NCBI RefSeq assembly: GCF_038502225.1
Contig: NW_027196478.1
Location: 25,919 to 89,918, forward strand
Reading direction: 5' to 3'
DNA length: 64,000 bases
From: Cherax quadricarinatus
Lineage: Eukaryota > Arthropoda > Malacostraca > Decapoda > Parastacidae
In this document: piece by piece, positions 13,555 through 26,910 of the stretch
How the letters are laid out: each line of letters opens with the position of its first letter
How positions within the stretch are numbered: the first letter of the stretch is position 1
Translations under genes and position numbers: made by a program
Notes under the pieces: generated by a model
Database searches by the model: none
What the model was told of the DNA's origin: nothing
What the model saw: the letters and a program-made list of their open reading frames with translations, nothing else

Positions 13555-13720
13555 ATTTTTCTGGATGGGTTTCCTTCTCATATTTAATTTTTATGGACGG
13601 GTTTCTTCTCATATTTCATTGTTCTGGACGGGTCTCCTTGTCATATTTCATTGTTCTGGACGGGATCCCTGTCATGTTTCGTTGTTCTGGACGGGTTTCC
13701 TTCTCATATTTCATTGATCT
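13555..13720 (+). repeat. Long-range duplicated satellite segment, copy 1
   Basis: The run TTTTTCTGGATGGG, then a monomer reading TTAATTTTTATGGACGGG, then GGTCTCCTTGTC and GGGATCCCTGTCATG is matched at 23,140-23,400. The block sits in a diverged stretch between homogeneous cores. The GGATCC in it gives a BamHI site not found in ordinary monomers. Confidence 0.75.
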
Positions 13721-16700
13721 GGACGGTTTTCCCTGTCATATTTCATTGTTCTGGACGGGTTTCCCTCTCATACTTCATTGTTCTGGACTAGTTTCCTTCT
13801 CATATTTCATTGTTATGGACGGGTTTCCTTGTCATATTTCATTGTTCTGGACGGGTTTCCCTGTCATATTTCATTGTTCTGGACGGGATCCCTTTCATAT
13901 TTCATTGTTCTGGACGGGTTTCCTTCTTATATTTCTTTGTACTGGACTGGTTTCCCTGTCATATTTCATTGTTCTGGACGGGATCCCTGTCATATTTCAT
14001 TGTTCTTGACTAGTTTCCTTCTCATATTTCATTCTTTTAGACGGATTTCCCTTTCATATTTCATTGTTCTGGACTGGTTTCCCCTGTCATATTTCATTGT
14101 TCTGGACGGTTTCCTTCTCATATTTCATTGTTCTGGACGGGTTTCGTTCTCATATTTCATTGTTCTGGACGGGTTTCCCTGTCATATTTCATTGTTCTGG
14201 ACGGGTTTCCTTCTCATATTTCATTGTTCTGGACGGGTTTCCCTCTCATATTTCATTGTTCTGGACGGGTTTCCCTGTCATATTTCATTGTTCTGGACGG
14301 GTTTCCTTGTCATATTTCATTGTTCTGGACGGGTTTCCCTGTCATATTTCATTGTTCTGGACGGGTTTCCTTCTCATATTTCATTGTTCTGGACGGGTTT
14401 CCTTCTCATATTTCATTGTTCTGGACGGGTTTCCCTGTCATATTTCATTGTTCTGGACGGGTTTCCTTCTCATATTTCATTGTTCTGGACGGGTTTCCTT
14501 CTCATATTTCATTGTTCTGGACGGGTTTCCGTCTCATATTTCATTGTTCTGGACGGGTTTCCCTCTCATATTTCATTGTTCTGGACGGGTTTCCCTGTCA
14601 TATTTCATTGTTCTGGACGGGTTTCCTTGTCATATTTCATTGTTCTGGACGGGTTTCCCTGTCACATTTCATTGTTCTGGACGGGTTTCCCTGTCATATT
14701 TCATTGTTCTGGACGGGTTTCCCTCACATATTTCGTTGTTCTGGACATGTCCTTCGCGTATTTCATTATTCTGGACGGGTTTCCTTCTCATATTTCATCG
14801 TTTTGGACGGGTTTTCCTGTCATATTTCATTGTTCTGGACGGGTTTCCTTCTCATATTTCATTGTTCTGGACGGGTTTCCTTCTCATATTTCATTGTTCT
14901 GGACGGGTTTCCCTCTCATATTTCATTGTTCTGGACGGGTTTCCTTCTCATATTTCATTGTTCTGGACGGGTTTCCCTGTCATATTTCATTGTTCTGGAC
15001 GGGTTTCCCTGTCATATTTCATTGTTCTGGACGGGTTTCCTTCTCATATTTCATTGTTCTGGACGGGTTTCCCTCTCATATTTCATTGTTCTGGACGGGT
15101 TTCCTTGTCATATTTCATTGTTCTGGACGGGTTTCCCTGTCATATTTCATTGTTCTGGACGGGTTTCCTGTCATATTTCATTGTTCTGGACGGGTTTCCT
15201 TGTCATATTTCATTGTTCTGGACGGGTTTCCTTCTCATATTTCATTGTTCTGGACGGGTTTCCCTGTCATATTTCATTGTTCTGGACTGGTTTCCCGGCC
15301 ATATTTCATTGTTCTGGACGGGTTTCCTTCTCATATTTCATTGTTCTTTACGGGTTTCTTTCTCATATTTCCTTGTTCTGGACGGGTTTCCTTCACATAT
15401 TTCATTGTTCTGGACGGGTTTCCCTGTCATATTTCATTGTTCTTGAAGAGTTCCCTTCTCATATTTCATTGTTCTGGACAGGTTTCCCTCTCATGTTTCC
15501 TTGTTCTGGACGGGTTTCTTTCTCATATTTCATTGTTCTGGACGGGTTTCCCTGTCATATTTCATTGTTCTGGACGGGTTTCCTTCTCATATTTCATTGT
15601 TCTGGACGGGTTTCCCTGTCATATTTCATTGTTCTGGACGGGTTTCCTTCTCATATTTCATTGTTCTGGACGGGTTTCCCTGTCATATTTCATTGTTCTG
15701 GACGGGTTTCTTTGTCATATTTCATTGTTCTGGACGGGTTTCCTTGTCATATTTCATTGTTCTGGACGGGTTTCTTTGTCATATTTCATTGTTCTGTACT
15801 TGTTTCTTGTCATATTTCATTGTTTTGGACGGATTTCCCTGTCATATTTCATTGTTCTGGACGGGTTTCCCTGTCATATTTCATTGTTCTGGACGGGTTT
15901 CCCTCTCATATTTCATTGTTCTGGACGGGTTTCCCTGTCATATTTCATTGTTCTGGACGGGTTTCCCTGTCATATTTCATTGTTCTGGACGGGTTTCCTT
16001 GTCATATTTCATTGTTCTGGACGGGTTTCCTTCTCATATTTCATTGTTCTGGACGGGTTTCCCTGTCATATTTCATTGTTCTGGACGGGTTTCCCTGTCA
16101 TATTTCATTGTTCTGGACGGGTTTCCCTGTCATATTTCAATGTTCTGAACGGGTTTCCCTGTCATATTTCATTGTTCTGGACGGGTTTCTTGTAATATTT
16201 CATTGTCCTGGACGAGTTTCTTGTAATATTTCATTGTTCTGGACGGCTTTCTTGTAATATTTCATTGTTCTGGACGGGTTTCCATCTCATATTTCAGTGT
16301 TCTGAACGGGTTTCCCTCTCATGTTTCATTGTCCTGGACGGGTTTCCCTGTCATATTTCATTGTTCTGGACGGGTTTCCCTCTCATATTTCATTGTTCTG
16401 GACGGGTTTCCTTCTCATATTTCATTGTTCTGGACGGGTTTCCCTGTCATATTTCATTGTTCTGGACGGGTTTCCCTGTCATATTTCATTGTTCTGGACG
16501 GGTTTCCTTCTCATATTTCATTGTTCTGGACGGGTTTCCCTGTCATATTTCATTGTTCTGGACGGGTTTCCCTCTCATATTTCATTGTTCTGGACGGGTT
16601 TCCTTCTCATATTTCATTGTTCTGGACGGGTTTCCTTCTCATATTTCATTGTTCTGGACGGGTTTCCCTCTCATATTTCATTGTTCTGGACGGGTTTCCT

Positions 16701-19659
16701 TCTCATATTTCATTGTTCTGGACGGGTTTCCTTGTCATATTTCATTGTTCTGGACGGGTTTCCCTTTCATATTTCATTGTTCTGGACGGGTTTCCTGTCA
16801 TATTTCATTGTTCTGGACGGGTTTCCTTCTCATATTTCATTGTTCTGGACGGGTTTCCTTCTCATATTTCATTGTTCTGGACGGGTTTCCTTCTCATATT
16901 TCATTGTTCTGGACGGGTTTCCCTGTCATATTTCATTGTTCTGGACGGGTTTCCTTCTCATATTTCATTGTTCTGGACGGGTTTCCTTCTCATATTTCAT
17001 TGTTCTGGACGGGTTTCCTTCTCATATTTCATTGTTCTGGACGGGTTTCCCTGTCATATTTCATTGTTCTGGACGGGTTCCCTGTCATATTTCATTGTTC
17101 TGGACGGGTTTCCTTCTCATATTTCATTGTTCTGGACGGGTTTCCTTCTCATATTTCATTGTTCTGGACGGGTTTCCCTGTCATATTTCATTGTTCTGGA
17201 CGGGTTTCCCTGTCATATTTCATTGTTCTGGACGGGTTTCCTTGTCATATTTCATTGTTCTGGACGGGTTTCCTTCTCATATTTCATTGTTCTGGACGGG
17301 TTTCCCTGTCATATTTCATTGTTCTGGACGGGTTTCCTTCTCATATTTCATTGTTCTGGACGGGTTTCTTCTCATATTTCATTGTTCTGGACGGGTTTCC
17401 CTGTCATATTTCATTGTTCTGGACGGGTTTCCCTGTCATATTTCATTGTTCTGGACGGGTTTCCGTGTCATATTTCATTGTTCTGGACGGGTTTCACTGT
17501 CATATTTCATTGTTCTGGACGGGTTTCCTCTCATATTTCATTGTTCTGGACGGGTTTCCTTCTCATATTTCATTGTTCTGGACGGGTTTTCCTCTCATAT
17601 TTGATTGTTCTGGTCGGGTTTCCTTGTCATATTTCATTGTTCTGGACGGGTTTCCTTGTCATATTTCATTGTTCTGGACGGGTTTTCCTGTGTTATTTCA
17701 TTGTTATGGACGGGTTTCCCTATCATATTTCATTGTTCTGGACAGGTTTCCTGTCATTTTTCATTGTTCTGGACGGGTTTCCTTGTCATATTTCATTGTT
17801 ATGGACGAGTTCCCCTGTCATATTTCATTGTTCTTAACGGGTTTCCTTCTCACATTTCCTTGTTCTTGACGGGTTTTCATGTTATATTTCATTGATCTGG
17901 ACGGGTTTTCTTTTCATATTTCATTGTTCTGGACGGGTTTCCTTCTCATATTTCATTGTTCTGGACGGGTTTCCATTCTCATATTTCATTGTTCTGGACG
18001 GGTTTCCTTCTCATATTTCATTGTTCTGGACGGGTTTCCCTGTCATATTTCATTGTTCTGGACGGGTTTCCTTGTCATATTTCATTGTTCTGGACGGGTT
18101 TCCCTGTCATATTTCATTGTTCTGGACGGGTTTCCTTCTCATATTTCATTGTTCTGGACGGGTTTCCCTGTCATATTTCATTGTTCTGGACGGGTTTCCT
18201 TCTCATATTTCATTGTTCTGGACGGGTTTCCCTGTCATATTTCATTGTTCTGGACGGGTTTCCCTGTCATATTTAATTTTTCTGGACGGGTTCTCATATT
18301 TCATTGTTCTGGACGGGTTTCCTTGTCATATTTCATTGTTCTGGACTGGTTTCCTTTTCATATTTCATTGTTCTGGACGGGTTTCCCTGTCATATTTCAT
18401 TGTTCTGGACGGGTTTCCCTGTCATATTTCATTGTTCTGGACGGGTTTCCTTCTCATATTTCATTGTTCTGGACGGGTTTCCTTCTCATATTTCATTGTT
18501 CTGGACGGGTTTCCCTGTCATATTTCATTGTTCTGGACGGGTTTCCTTCTCATATTTCATTGTTCTGGACGGGTTTCCTTCTCATATTTCATTGTTCTGG
18601 ACGGGTTTCCTTCTCATATTTCATTGTTCTGGACGGGTTTCCTTCTCATATTTCATTGTTCTGGACGGGTTTCCCTGTCATATTTCATTGTTCTGGACGG
18701 GTTTCCTTCTCATATTTCATTGTTCTGGACGGGTTTCCTTCTCATATTTCATTGTTCTGGACGGGTTCCCTTCTCATATTTCATTGTTCTGGACGGGTTT
18801 CCCTGTCATATTTCATTGTTCTGGACGGGTTTCCTTCTCATATTTCATTGTTCTGGACGGGTTTCCCTGTCATATTTCATTGTTCTGGACGGGTTTCCCT
18901 GTCATATTTCATTGTTCTGGACGGGTTTCCCTGTCATATTTCATTGTTCTGGACTTTTTTCCCTGTCATATTTCATTGTTCTGGACGTGTTTCCCTGTCA
19001 TATTTCATTGTTCTGGACGGGTTTCCATGTCTTATTTCATTGTTCTGGACGGGTTTCCTTCTCATATTTCATTGTTCTGGACGGGTTTCCTTCTCATATT
19101 TCATTGTTATCTACGGGTTTCCTTCTCATATTTCATTGTTCTGGACAGGTTTCCCTGTCATATTTCATTGTTCTGGACGGGTTTCCCTGTCATATTTCAT
19201 TGTTCTGGACGGGTTTCCTTCTCATATTTCATTGTTCTGGACGGGTTTCCTTCTCATATTTCATTGTTCTGGACGGGTTTCCTTGTCATATTTCATTGTT
19301 CTGGACGGGTTTCCCTGTCATATTTCATTGTTCTGGACGGGTTTCCTTCTCATATTTCATTGTTCTGGACGGGTTTCCCTCTCATATTTCATTGTTCTGG
19401 AGGGGTTTCCTTCTCATATTTCATTGTTCTGGACGGGTTTCCCTGTCATATTTCATTGTTCTGGACGGGTTTCCCTGTCATATTTCATTGTTCTGGACGG
19501 GTTTCCCTGTCATATTTCATTGTTCTGGACGGGTTTCCTTCTCATATTTCATTGTTCTGGACGGGTTTCCTTCTCATATTTCATTGTTCTGGACGGGTTT
19601 CCTTCTCATATTTCATTGTTCTGGACGGGTTTCCTTCTCATATTTCATTGTTCTGGACG

Positions 19660-20370
19660 GGTTTTCCTGTCGTATATTATTGTTCTGTACGGGTTTCGTT
19701 CTCATATTTCATTGTTCTGGACGGATTTTATTCTCATATTTCATTGTTCTGGACGGGTTTCAGTATCATATTTCATTGTTCTGGACGGGTTTCTCTGTCA
19801 TATTTTATTGTTCTGGACGGGTTTTCCTGTAATATTTCACTGTTCTGGACGGGTTTCCTTCTCATATTTCATTTTTCTGGACGGGTTTCTCTGTTATATT
19901 TCATTGTTCTGGAAGGGTTTCCCTGTCATATTTCATTGTTCTGGACGGGTTACCTTCTCATATTTCATTGTTCTGGACAGGTTTCAATGTCATATTTCAT
20001 TGCTCGGGACGGGTTTTCTTCTAACATTTCATTGTTCTGGACGGGTTTCCTTCTCATATTTCATTGTTCTGTACGGGTTTCCTTCTCATATTTCATTGTT
20101 CTGGACGGGTTTCCCTGTCATATTTCATTGTTCTGGACGGGTTTCCCTGTTATATTTCATTGTTCTGGACTGGTTTCAATGTCATTTTTCATTGTTCGGG
20201 ACAGGTTTCCTTCCCATATTTCATTGTTCTGGACGGGTTTCCATATCATATTTCATTGTTCTGGACGGGTTTTCTTCGCACATTTCATGTTCTGGACGGG
20301 TTTCCTTCTCATATTTCATTGTTCTGTATGGGTTTCCTTCTCATATTTCATTATTCTTGAAGGGTTTCCC
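19660..20370 (+). repeat. Right-arm duplicated block, copy 1
   Basis: The sequence of variants TGTCGTATATTATTG, GTTTCAGTATCAT, CATTGCTCGGGACGGG, TTCTAACATTTC and TTCGCACATTTCATG appears here in order and again at 26,265-26,910. The two copies lie about 6.6 kb apart and each has private changes. Confidence 0.75.
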
Positions 20371-23139
20371 TGTCATATTTCATTGATCTGGACTGGTTTC
20401 CCTGTCATATCATTGTTCTGGACGGGTTTCCCTCTAATATTTCATTGTTCTGAACGGTTTTCCCTGTCATATTTCATTGTTCTGGACGGGTTTCTTTGTC
20501 TTATTTCATTGTTCTGCACGGGTTTCCTTCTCATTTTTCATTGTTCTGGACGGGTTTCCTTCTCATATTTCATTCTTCTGAACGGTTTTCCCTGTCATAT
20601 TTCATTGTTCTGGACGGGTTTCTTTGTCTTATTTCATTGTTCTGCACGGGTTATCTTCTCATATTTCATGGTTCTGGAAGGGTTTTCCTCTCATATTTCA
20701 TTGTACTCTATGGGTTTCCATCTCATATTTCATTGTTCTGGACGGATTTCCTTCTCATATTTCATTCTTCTGGACAGGTTTCAATGTCATTTTTCGTTGT
20801 TCTGGACGGGTTTTCTTCTTATATTTCATTCTTCTAGCCGGGTTTTCTTCTCATATTTCATTGTTCTGGACGGGTTTCCTTCTCATATTTCATTTTTCTG
20901 GACTGGTTTCCTTCTCGTATTTCATTCTTCTGTACGGGATTCTTTCTCATATTTCATTGTCATGGAAGGGTTTCCCTGTAATAATTCATTGTTTTCGGAC
21001 GGGTTTCCCACTCTTACTCAATTTTTCTGGACGGGTATCCTTCTCATATTTCATTGTTCTTGACGGTTTCCTTCTCATATTTCATTGTACTGAAAGGGTT
21101 TCTCTGTCATATTTCATTGTTCTGGTCGGGTTTTCCTGTCATAAATTGTTCTCTGCGGGTTTTTTTCTCATATTTCATTGTTTTGACGGCTTTCATTCTC
21201 ATATTTCATTGTTTTGACGGCTTTCATTCTCATATTTCATTGTTCTGGACAGGTTTCCTTCTCATATTTCATTGTTCTGGACAGGTTTCCCTGTCATATT
21301 TCATTGTTCTGGACGGGTTTCCTTGTCATATTTCATTGTTCTGGACGGGTTTCCCTGTCATATTTCATTGTTCTGGACGGGTTTCCCTCTCATATTTCAT
21401 TGTTCTTGACGGGTTTCCCTCTCATATTTCATTGTTCTGGACGGGTTTCCTTTTCATATTTCATTGTTCTGGACGGGTTTCCCTGTCATATTTCATTGTT
21501 CTGGAAGGGTTTCCTTGTCATATTTTATTGTTTCCTTCTCATATTTCATTGTTCTGGACGGGTCATATTTCATTGTTCTGGACGGGTTTTTCATAGTCAT
21601 ATTTCATTGTTATTGACGGCTTTCCTTCTCATATATCATTGTTATGGACGGGTTACCTTCTCGTATTTCATTGTTATGTACGGGTTTCCTTCTCATATTT
21701 CATTGATCTTGACGTGTTTCCCTGTCATATTTCATTGTTTTGGACGAGTTTCCTTGTAATATTTCATTGTTCTGGAAGGGTTTCCCTGCAATATTTCATT
21801 GTTCTGGAGGGGTTTCCTTCTTATTTTTCTTTCTTCTCGATGGTTTTCCTTGTCATATTTTACTGTTCTGGACGGGTTTCCCTGTCGTATTTTGTTGTTA
21901 TGGTCGGGTTTCCCTGTCATATTTCATTGTTCTGGACTGGTTTTCTTCTCATATTTCATTGTTCTGGACGGTTTCCTTCTCATATTTCATTGTTCTGGAC
22001 GGATTTCTCTGTTATATTTCATTGTTCTGGACGGGTTTCCCTGTCATATTTCATTGTTCTGGACGGGTTTCGTTCTCATATTTCATTGTTCTGGACGGCT
22101 TTTATTCTCATATTTCATTGTTCTGGACGGGTTTCAGTATCATATTTCATTGTTCTGGACGGGTTTCTCTGTCATATTTCGTAGTTCTAGACGGGTTTCC
22201 CGTTCATATTTCATTGTTCTGGACGGGTTTCCTTCTCATATTTCATTGTTCTGGACGGGTTTCCTTCTCATATTTCATTGTTCTGGACGGGTTTCCTTCT
22301 CATATTTCATTGTTCTGGACGGGTTTCCTTCTCATATTTCATTGTTCTGGACGGGTTTCCTTCTCATATTTCATTGTTCTGGAAGGGTTTCCCTGTCATA
22401 TTTCATTGTTCTGGACGGGTTTCCTTGTCATATTTCATTGTTCTGGACGGGTTTCAATCTCATATTTCATTGTTCTGGACGGGTTTCCTTCTCATATTTC
22501 ATTGTTCTGGACGGGTTTCCTTGTCATATTTCATTGTTCTGGACGGATTTCCTTGTCATATTTCATTATTCTGGCGGGTTTCTTTCTCATATTTCATTAT
22601 TCTGGACTGGTTTCCTTCTCATATTTCATTGTTCAGGACGGGTTTCCCTGTCATATTTCATTGTTCTGGACGGGTTTCCCTGTCATATTTCATTGTTCTG
22701 GACGGGTTTCCCTGTCATATTTCATTGTTCTGGACGGGTTTCTTTCTCATATTTCATTGTTCTGGACGGGTTTCCTTCTCATATTTCATTGTTCTGGACG
22801 GGTTTCCTTCGCATATTTCATTGTTCTGGACGGGTTTCTCTGTCATATTTCATTGTTCTGGACGGGTTTTCCTTTTCATATTTCATTGTTCTTGACGGGT
22901 TTCCTTGACATTTTTCTTTGTTCTGGACGGGTTTCCCTGTCATATTTCATTGTTCTGGACGGGTTTCCCTGTCATATTTCGTTGTTCTGGACGGGTTTCC
23001 CTGTCATATTTCATTGTTCTGGACGGGTTTCCTTGTCATATTTCATTGTTCTGGACGGGTTTTCCTGTCATATTTCATTGTTCTGGACGGGTTTCCTTCT
23101 CATATTTCATTGTTCTGGACGGGTTTCCTTCTCATATTT

Positions 23140-23400
23140 CCTTTTTCTGGATGGGTTTCCTTCTCATATTTAATTTTTATGGACGGGTTTCCTTCTCATA
23201 TTTCATTGTTCTGGACGGGTCTTCTTGTCATATTTCATTGTTCTGGACGGGATCCCTGTCAAGTTTCATTGTTCTGGACGGGTTTCCTTCTCATATTTCA
23301 TTGTTCTGGACGGGTCTTCTTGTCATATTTCATTGTTCTGGACGGGATCCCTGTCATGTTTCATTGTTCTGGACGGGTTTCCTTCTCATATTTCATTGAT
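23140..23400 (+). repeat. Long-range duplicated satellite segment, copy 2, itself locally duplicated
   Basis: This matches 13,555-13,720 at about 9.6 kb distance. Here the pair GGTCTTCTTGTC and GGGATCCCTGTC occurs twice in succession (near 23,220 and 23,310), so the block was expanded again locally. Confidence 0.75.
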
Positions 23401-26264
23401 CTGGACGGTTTTCCCTGTCATATTTCATTGTTCTGGACGGGTTTCCTTCTCATATTTCATTGTTCTGGACGGGTTTCCTTCTCATATTTCATTGTTCTGG
23501 ACGAGTTTCCTTCTCATATTTCATTGTTCTGGACGGGTTTCCTTGTCATATTTCATTGTTCTGGACGGGTTTCCCTGTCATATTTCATTGTTCTGGACGG
23601 GTTTCCCTGTCATATTTCATTGTTCTGGACGGGTTCCCTGTCATATTGCATTGTTCTGGACGGGTTTCCTTCCCATATTTCATTATTCTGGACGGGTTTC
23701 CCTGTCATATTTCTTTGTTCTGGACTGGTTTCCCACTAATATTCCATTGTTCTGGAAGGGTCTTCTTCTCATATTTCATTGTTCTGGACAGGTTTCCTGC
23801 AATATTTCTTTGTTCTGGAGGGGTTTCCTTCTTATATTTCATTGTTCTGCACGGGTTTCTTTGTCATATTTTACTGTTCTGGGCTGGTTTCCCTGTCATA
23901 TTTTGTTGTTATGGTCGGGTTTCCCTGTCATATTTCATTGTTCTGGACTGGTTTTCTTCTCATATTTCATTGTTCTGGACGGTTTCCTTCTCATATTTCA
24001 TTATTCTGAACGGGTTTCTCTCTCATATTTCATTGTTCTGGACGGGTTTCAATGTCATATTTCATTGTTCTGGACGGGTTTCCTTGTCATATTTTATTGT
24101 TCTGGACGGGTTTCCTTGTCATATTTTATTGTTCTGGACGGGTTGTCCTGTAATATTTCACTGTTCTGGACGGGTTTCCTTCTCATATTTCATTGTTCTG
24201 GACGGGTTTCCCTGTCATATTTCATTGTTCTGGACGGGTTTCCTTCTCATATTTCATTGTTCTGGACGGGTTTCAATGTCATATTTCATTGTTCTGGACG
24301 GGTTTCCATGTCATATTTTATTGTTCTGGACGGGTTTTCCTGTCATATTTCATTGTTCTGGAAGGGTTTCTGTTTTATATTTCATTGTTCTGGACGGGTT
24401 TCCTTGTCATATTTCCATGTTCTGGACGGGTTTCCTTGTCATATTTCATTGTTCTGGACGGGTTTCCCTCTCATATTTCATTGTACTCTATGGGTTTCCT
24501 TCTCATATTTCATTCTTCTGGACAGGTTTCAATGTCATATTTCATTGTTCTGGACGGGTTTCCTTCTCATATTTCATTGTTCTGGACGGGTTTTCTTCTC
24601 ATATTTCATTGTTCTGGACGGGTTTCCTTCTCATATTTCATTGTTCTGGACGGGTTTCCTTCTCATATTTCGTTATTTCTGACGGGTTTCACTTTCATAT
24701 TTCATTGTTCTTGACTGGTTTCCCTGTCATATTTCATTGTTCTGGCCGGGTTTCCTTCTCATATTTCATTGTTCTGGACGGGTTTCCTTCTCATATTTCA
24801 TTGTTCTGGACGGGTTTCCTTCTCATATTTCATTGTTCTGGACGGGTTTCCCTCTCATATTTCATTGTTCTGGACCGGTTTCCCTGTCATATTTCATTGT
24901 TCTGGACGGGTTTCCTTCTCATATTTCATTGTTCTGGACGGGTTTTCGTGACGTGTTTCATTGTTCTGGACTGTCATATATAATGGTTCTGGAAGTGTTT
25001 CCTTCTCATATTTCATTATGGAAGGGTTTCCTTCTCATATTTCATTGTTCTGGACGGGTTTCCATCTCATATTTCATTGTTCTGGACGGGTTTCCTCTCA
25101 TATTTCATTGTTCTGGACGGGTTTCCCTGTCATATTTCATTGTTCTGGACGGGTTTCTTTTTCATATTTCATTGTTCTGGACGGGTTTTACTGTCATATT
25201 TCTTCTGGACGGATTTCATTCCCATATTTCATTGCTCTGGAGAGGTTTCCCTGTCATATTGCATTGTTCTGGACGGTTTCCTTGTCATATTTCATTGTTC
25301 TGGACGGTTTCCTTGTCATATTTCATTGTTCTGGACGGGTTTCCCTGTCATATTTCATTGTTCTGGACGGGTTTCCTTCTCATATTTCATTGTTCTGTAC
25401 GGGTTTCCTTTTCAATTTTCATTGTTCTGGAAGGGTTTCCCTGTCATATTTCATTGTTCTGGACGGGTTTCCTTGTCATATTTCCATGTTCTGGACGGGT
25501 TTCCTTGTCATATTTCATTGTTCTGGACGGGTTTCCCTGTCATATTTCATTGCTCGGGACGGGTTTTCTTCTCACATTTCATTGTTCTGGACGGGTTTCC
25601 TTCTCATATTTCATTGTTCTGGACAGGTTTCCCTGCAATATTTCACTGTTCTGGAGGGGTTTCCTTCTTATATTTCTTTTTTCTGAATGGGTTTCCCTGT
25701 TATATTTTACTGTTCTGGAAGGGTTTCCTTGTAATATATCATTGTTCTGGAAGGGTTTCCTTGTAATATTTCATTGTTCTGGAAGGGTTTCCTTGTCATA
25801 TTTCATTGTTCTGGAAGGGTTTCCCTCTAATTTTCATTGTTATTGACGGCTTTCCTTCTCATATATAATTGTTATGGACGGGTTACCTTCTCGTATTTCA
25901 TTGTTATGTACGGGTTTCCTTCTCATATTTCATTGTTCTGGAAGGGTTTCCCTGTCATATTTCATTGTTCTGGACGGGTTTCCTTGTAATATTTCATTGT
26001 TCTGGAGGGGTTTCCTTCTCATATTTCATTGTTCTGGAGGGGTTTCCTTCTTATTTTTCTTTGTTCTGGATGGTTTTCCCTGTCATATTTTACTGTTCTG
26101 GACGGGTTTTCCTGTCATATTTTGTTGTTATGGTCGGGTTTCCCTGTCATATTTCATTGTTCTGGACTGGTTTCCTTCTCATATTTCATTGTTCTGGACG
26201 GTTTCCTTCTCATATTTCATTATTCTGAACGAGTTTCTCTCTCATATTTCATTGTTCTGGACGG

Positions 26265-26910
26265 GTTTTCCTGTCGTATATTATTGTTCTGTACGGGTTT
26301 CGTTCTCATATTTCATTGTTCTGGACGGCTTTTATTCTCATATTTCATTGTTCTGGACGGGTTTCAATATCATATTTCATTGTTCTGGACGGGTTTCCCT
26401 GTCATATTTTATTGTTCTGGACGGGTTTTCCTGTAATATTTCACTGTTCTGGACGGGTTTCTTTCTCATATTTCATTGTTCTGGACGGGTTTCTCTATTA
26501 CATTTCATTGTTCTGGACGGGTTACCTTCTCATATTTCATTGTTCTGGACAGGTTTCAATGTCATATTTCATTGCTCGGGACGGGCTTTCTTCTAACATT
26601 TCATTGTTCTGGACGGGTTTCCTTCTCATATTTCGTTGTTCTGTACGGGTTTCCTTCTCATATTTCATTGTTCTGGAAGGGTTTCCCTGTCATATTTCAT
26701 TGATCTGGACGGGTTTCCTTGTCATATTTCATTGTTCTGGACAGGTTTCAATGTCATATTTCATTGTTCGGGGCAGGTTTCCTTCCCATGTTTCATTGTT
26801 CTGGACGGGTTTCCATATCATATTTCATTGTTCTAGACGGGTTTTCTTCGCACATTTCATGTTCTGGACGGGTTTCCTTCTCATATTTCATTATTCTTGA
26901 AGGGTTTCCC
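26265..26910 (+). repeat. Right-arm duplicated block, copy 2
   Basis: This is the counterpart of 19,660-20,370. It keeps the same order of diagnostic monomers and is about 65 bp (two monomers) shorter, consistent with loss of whole units. Confidence 0.75.
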
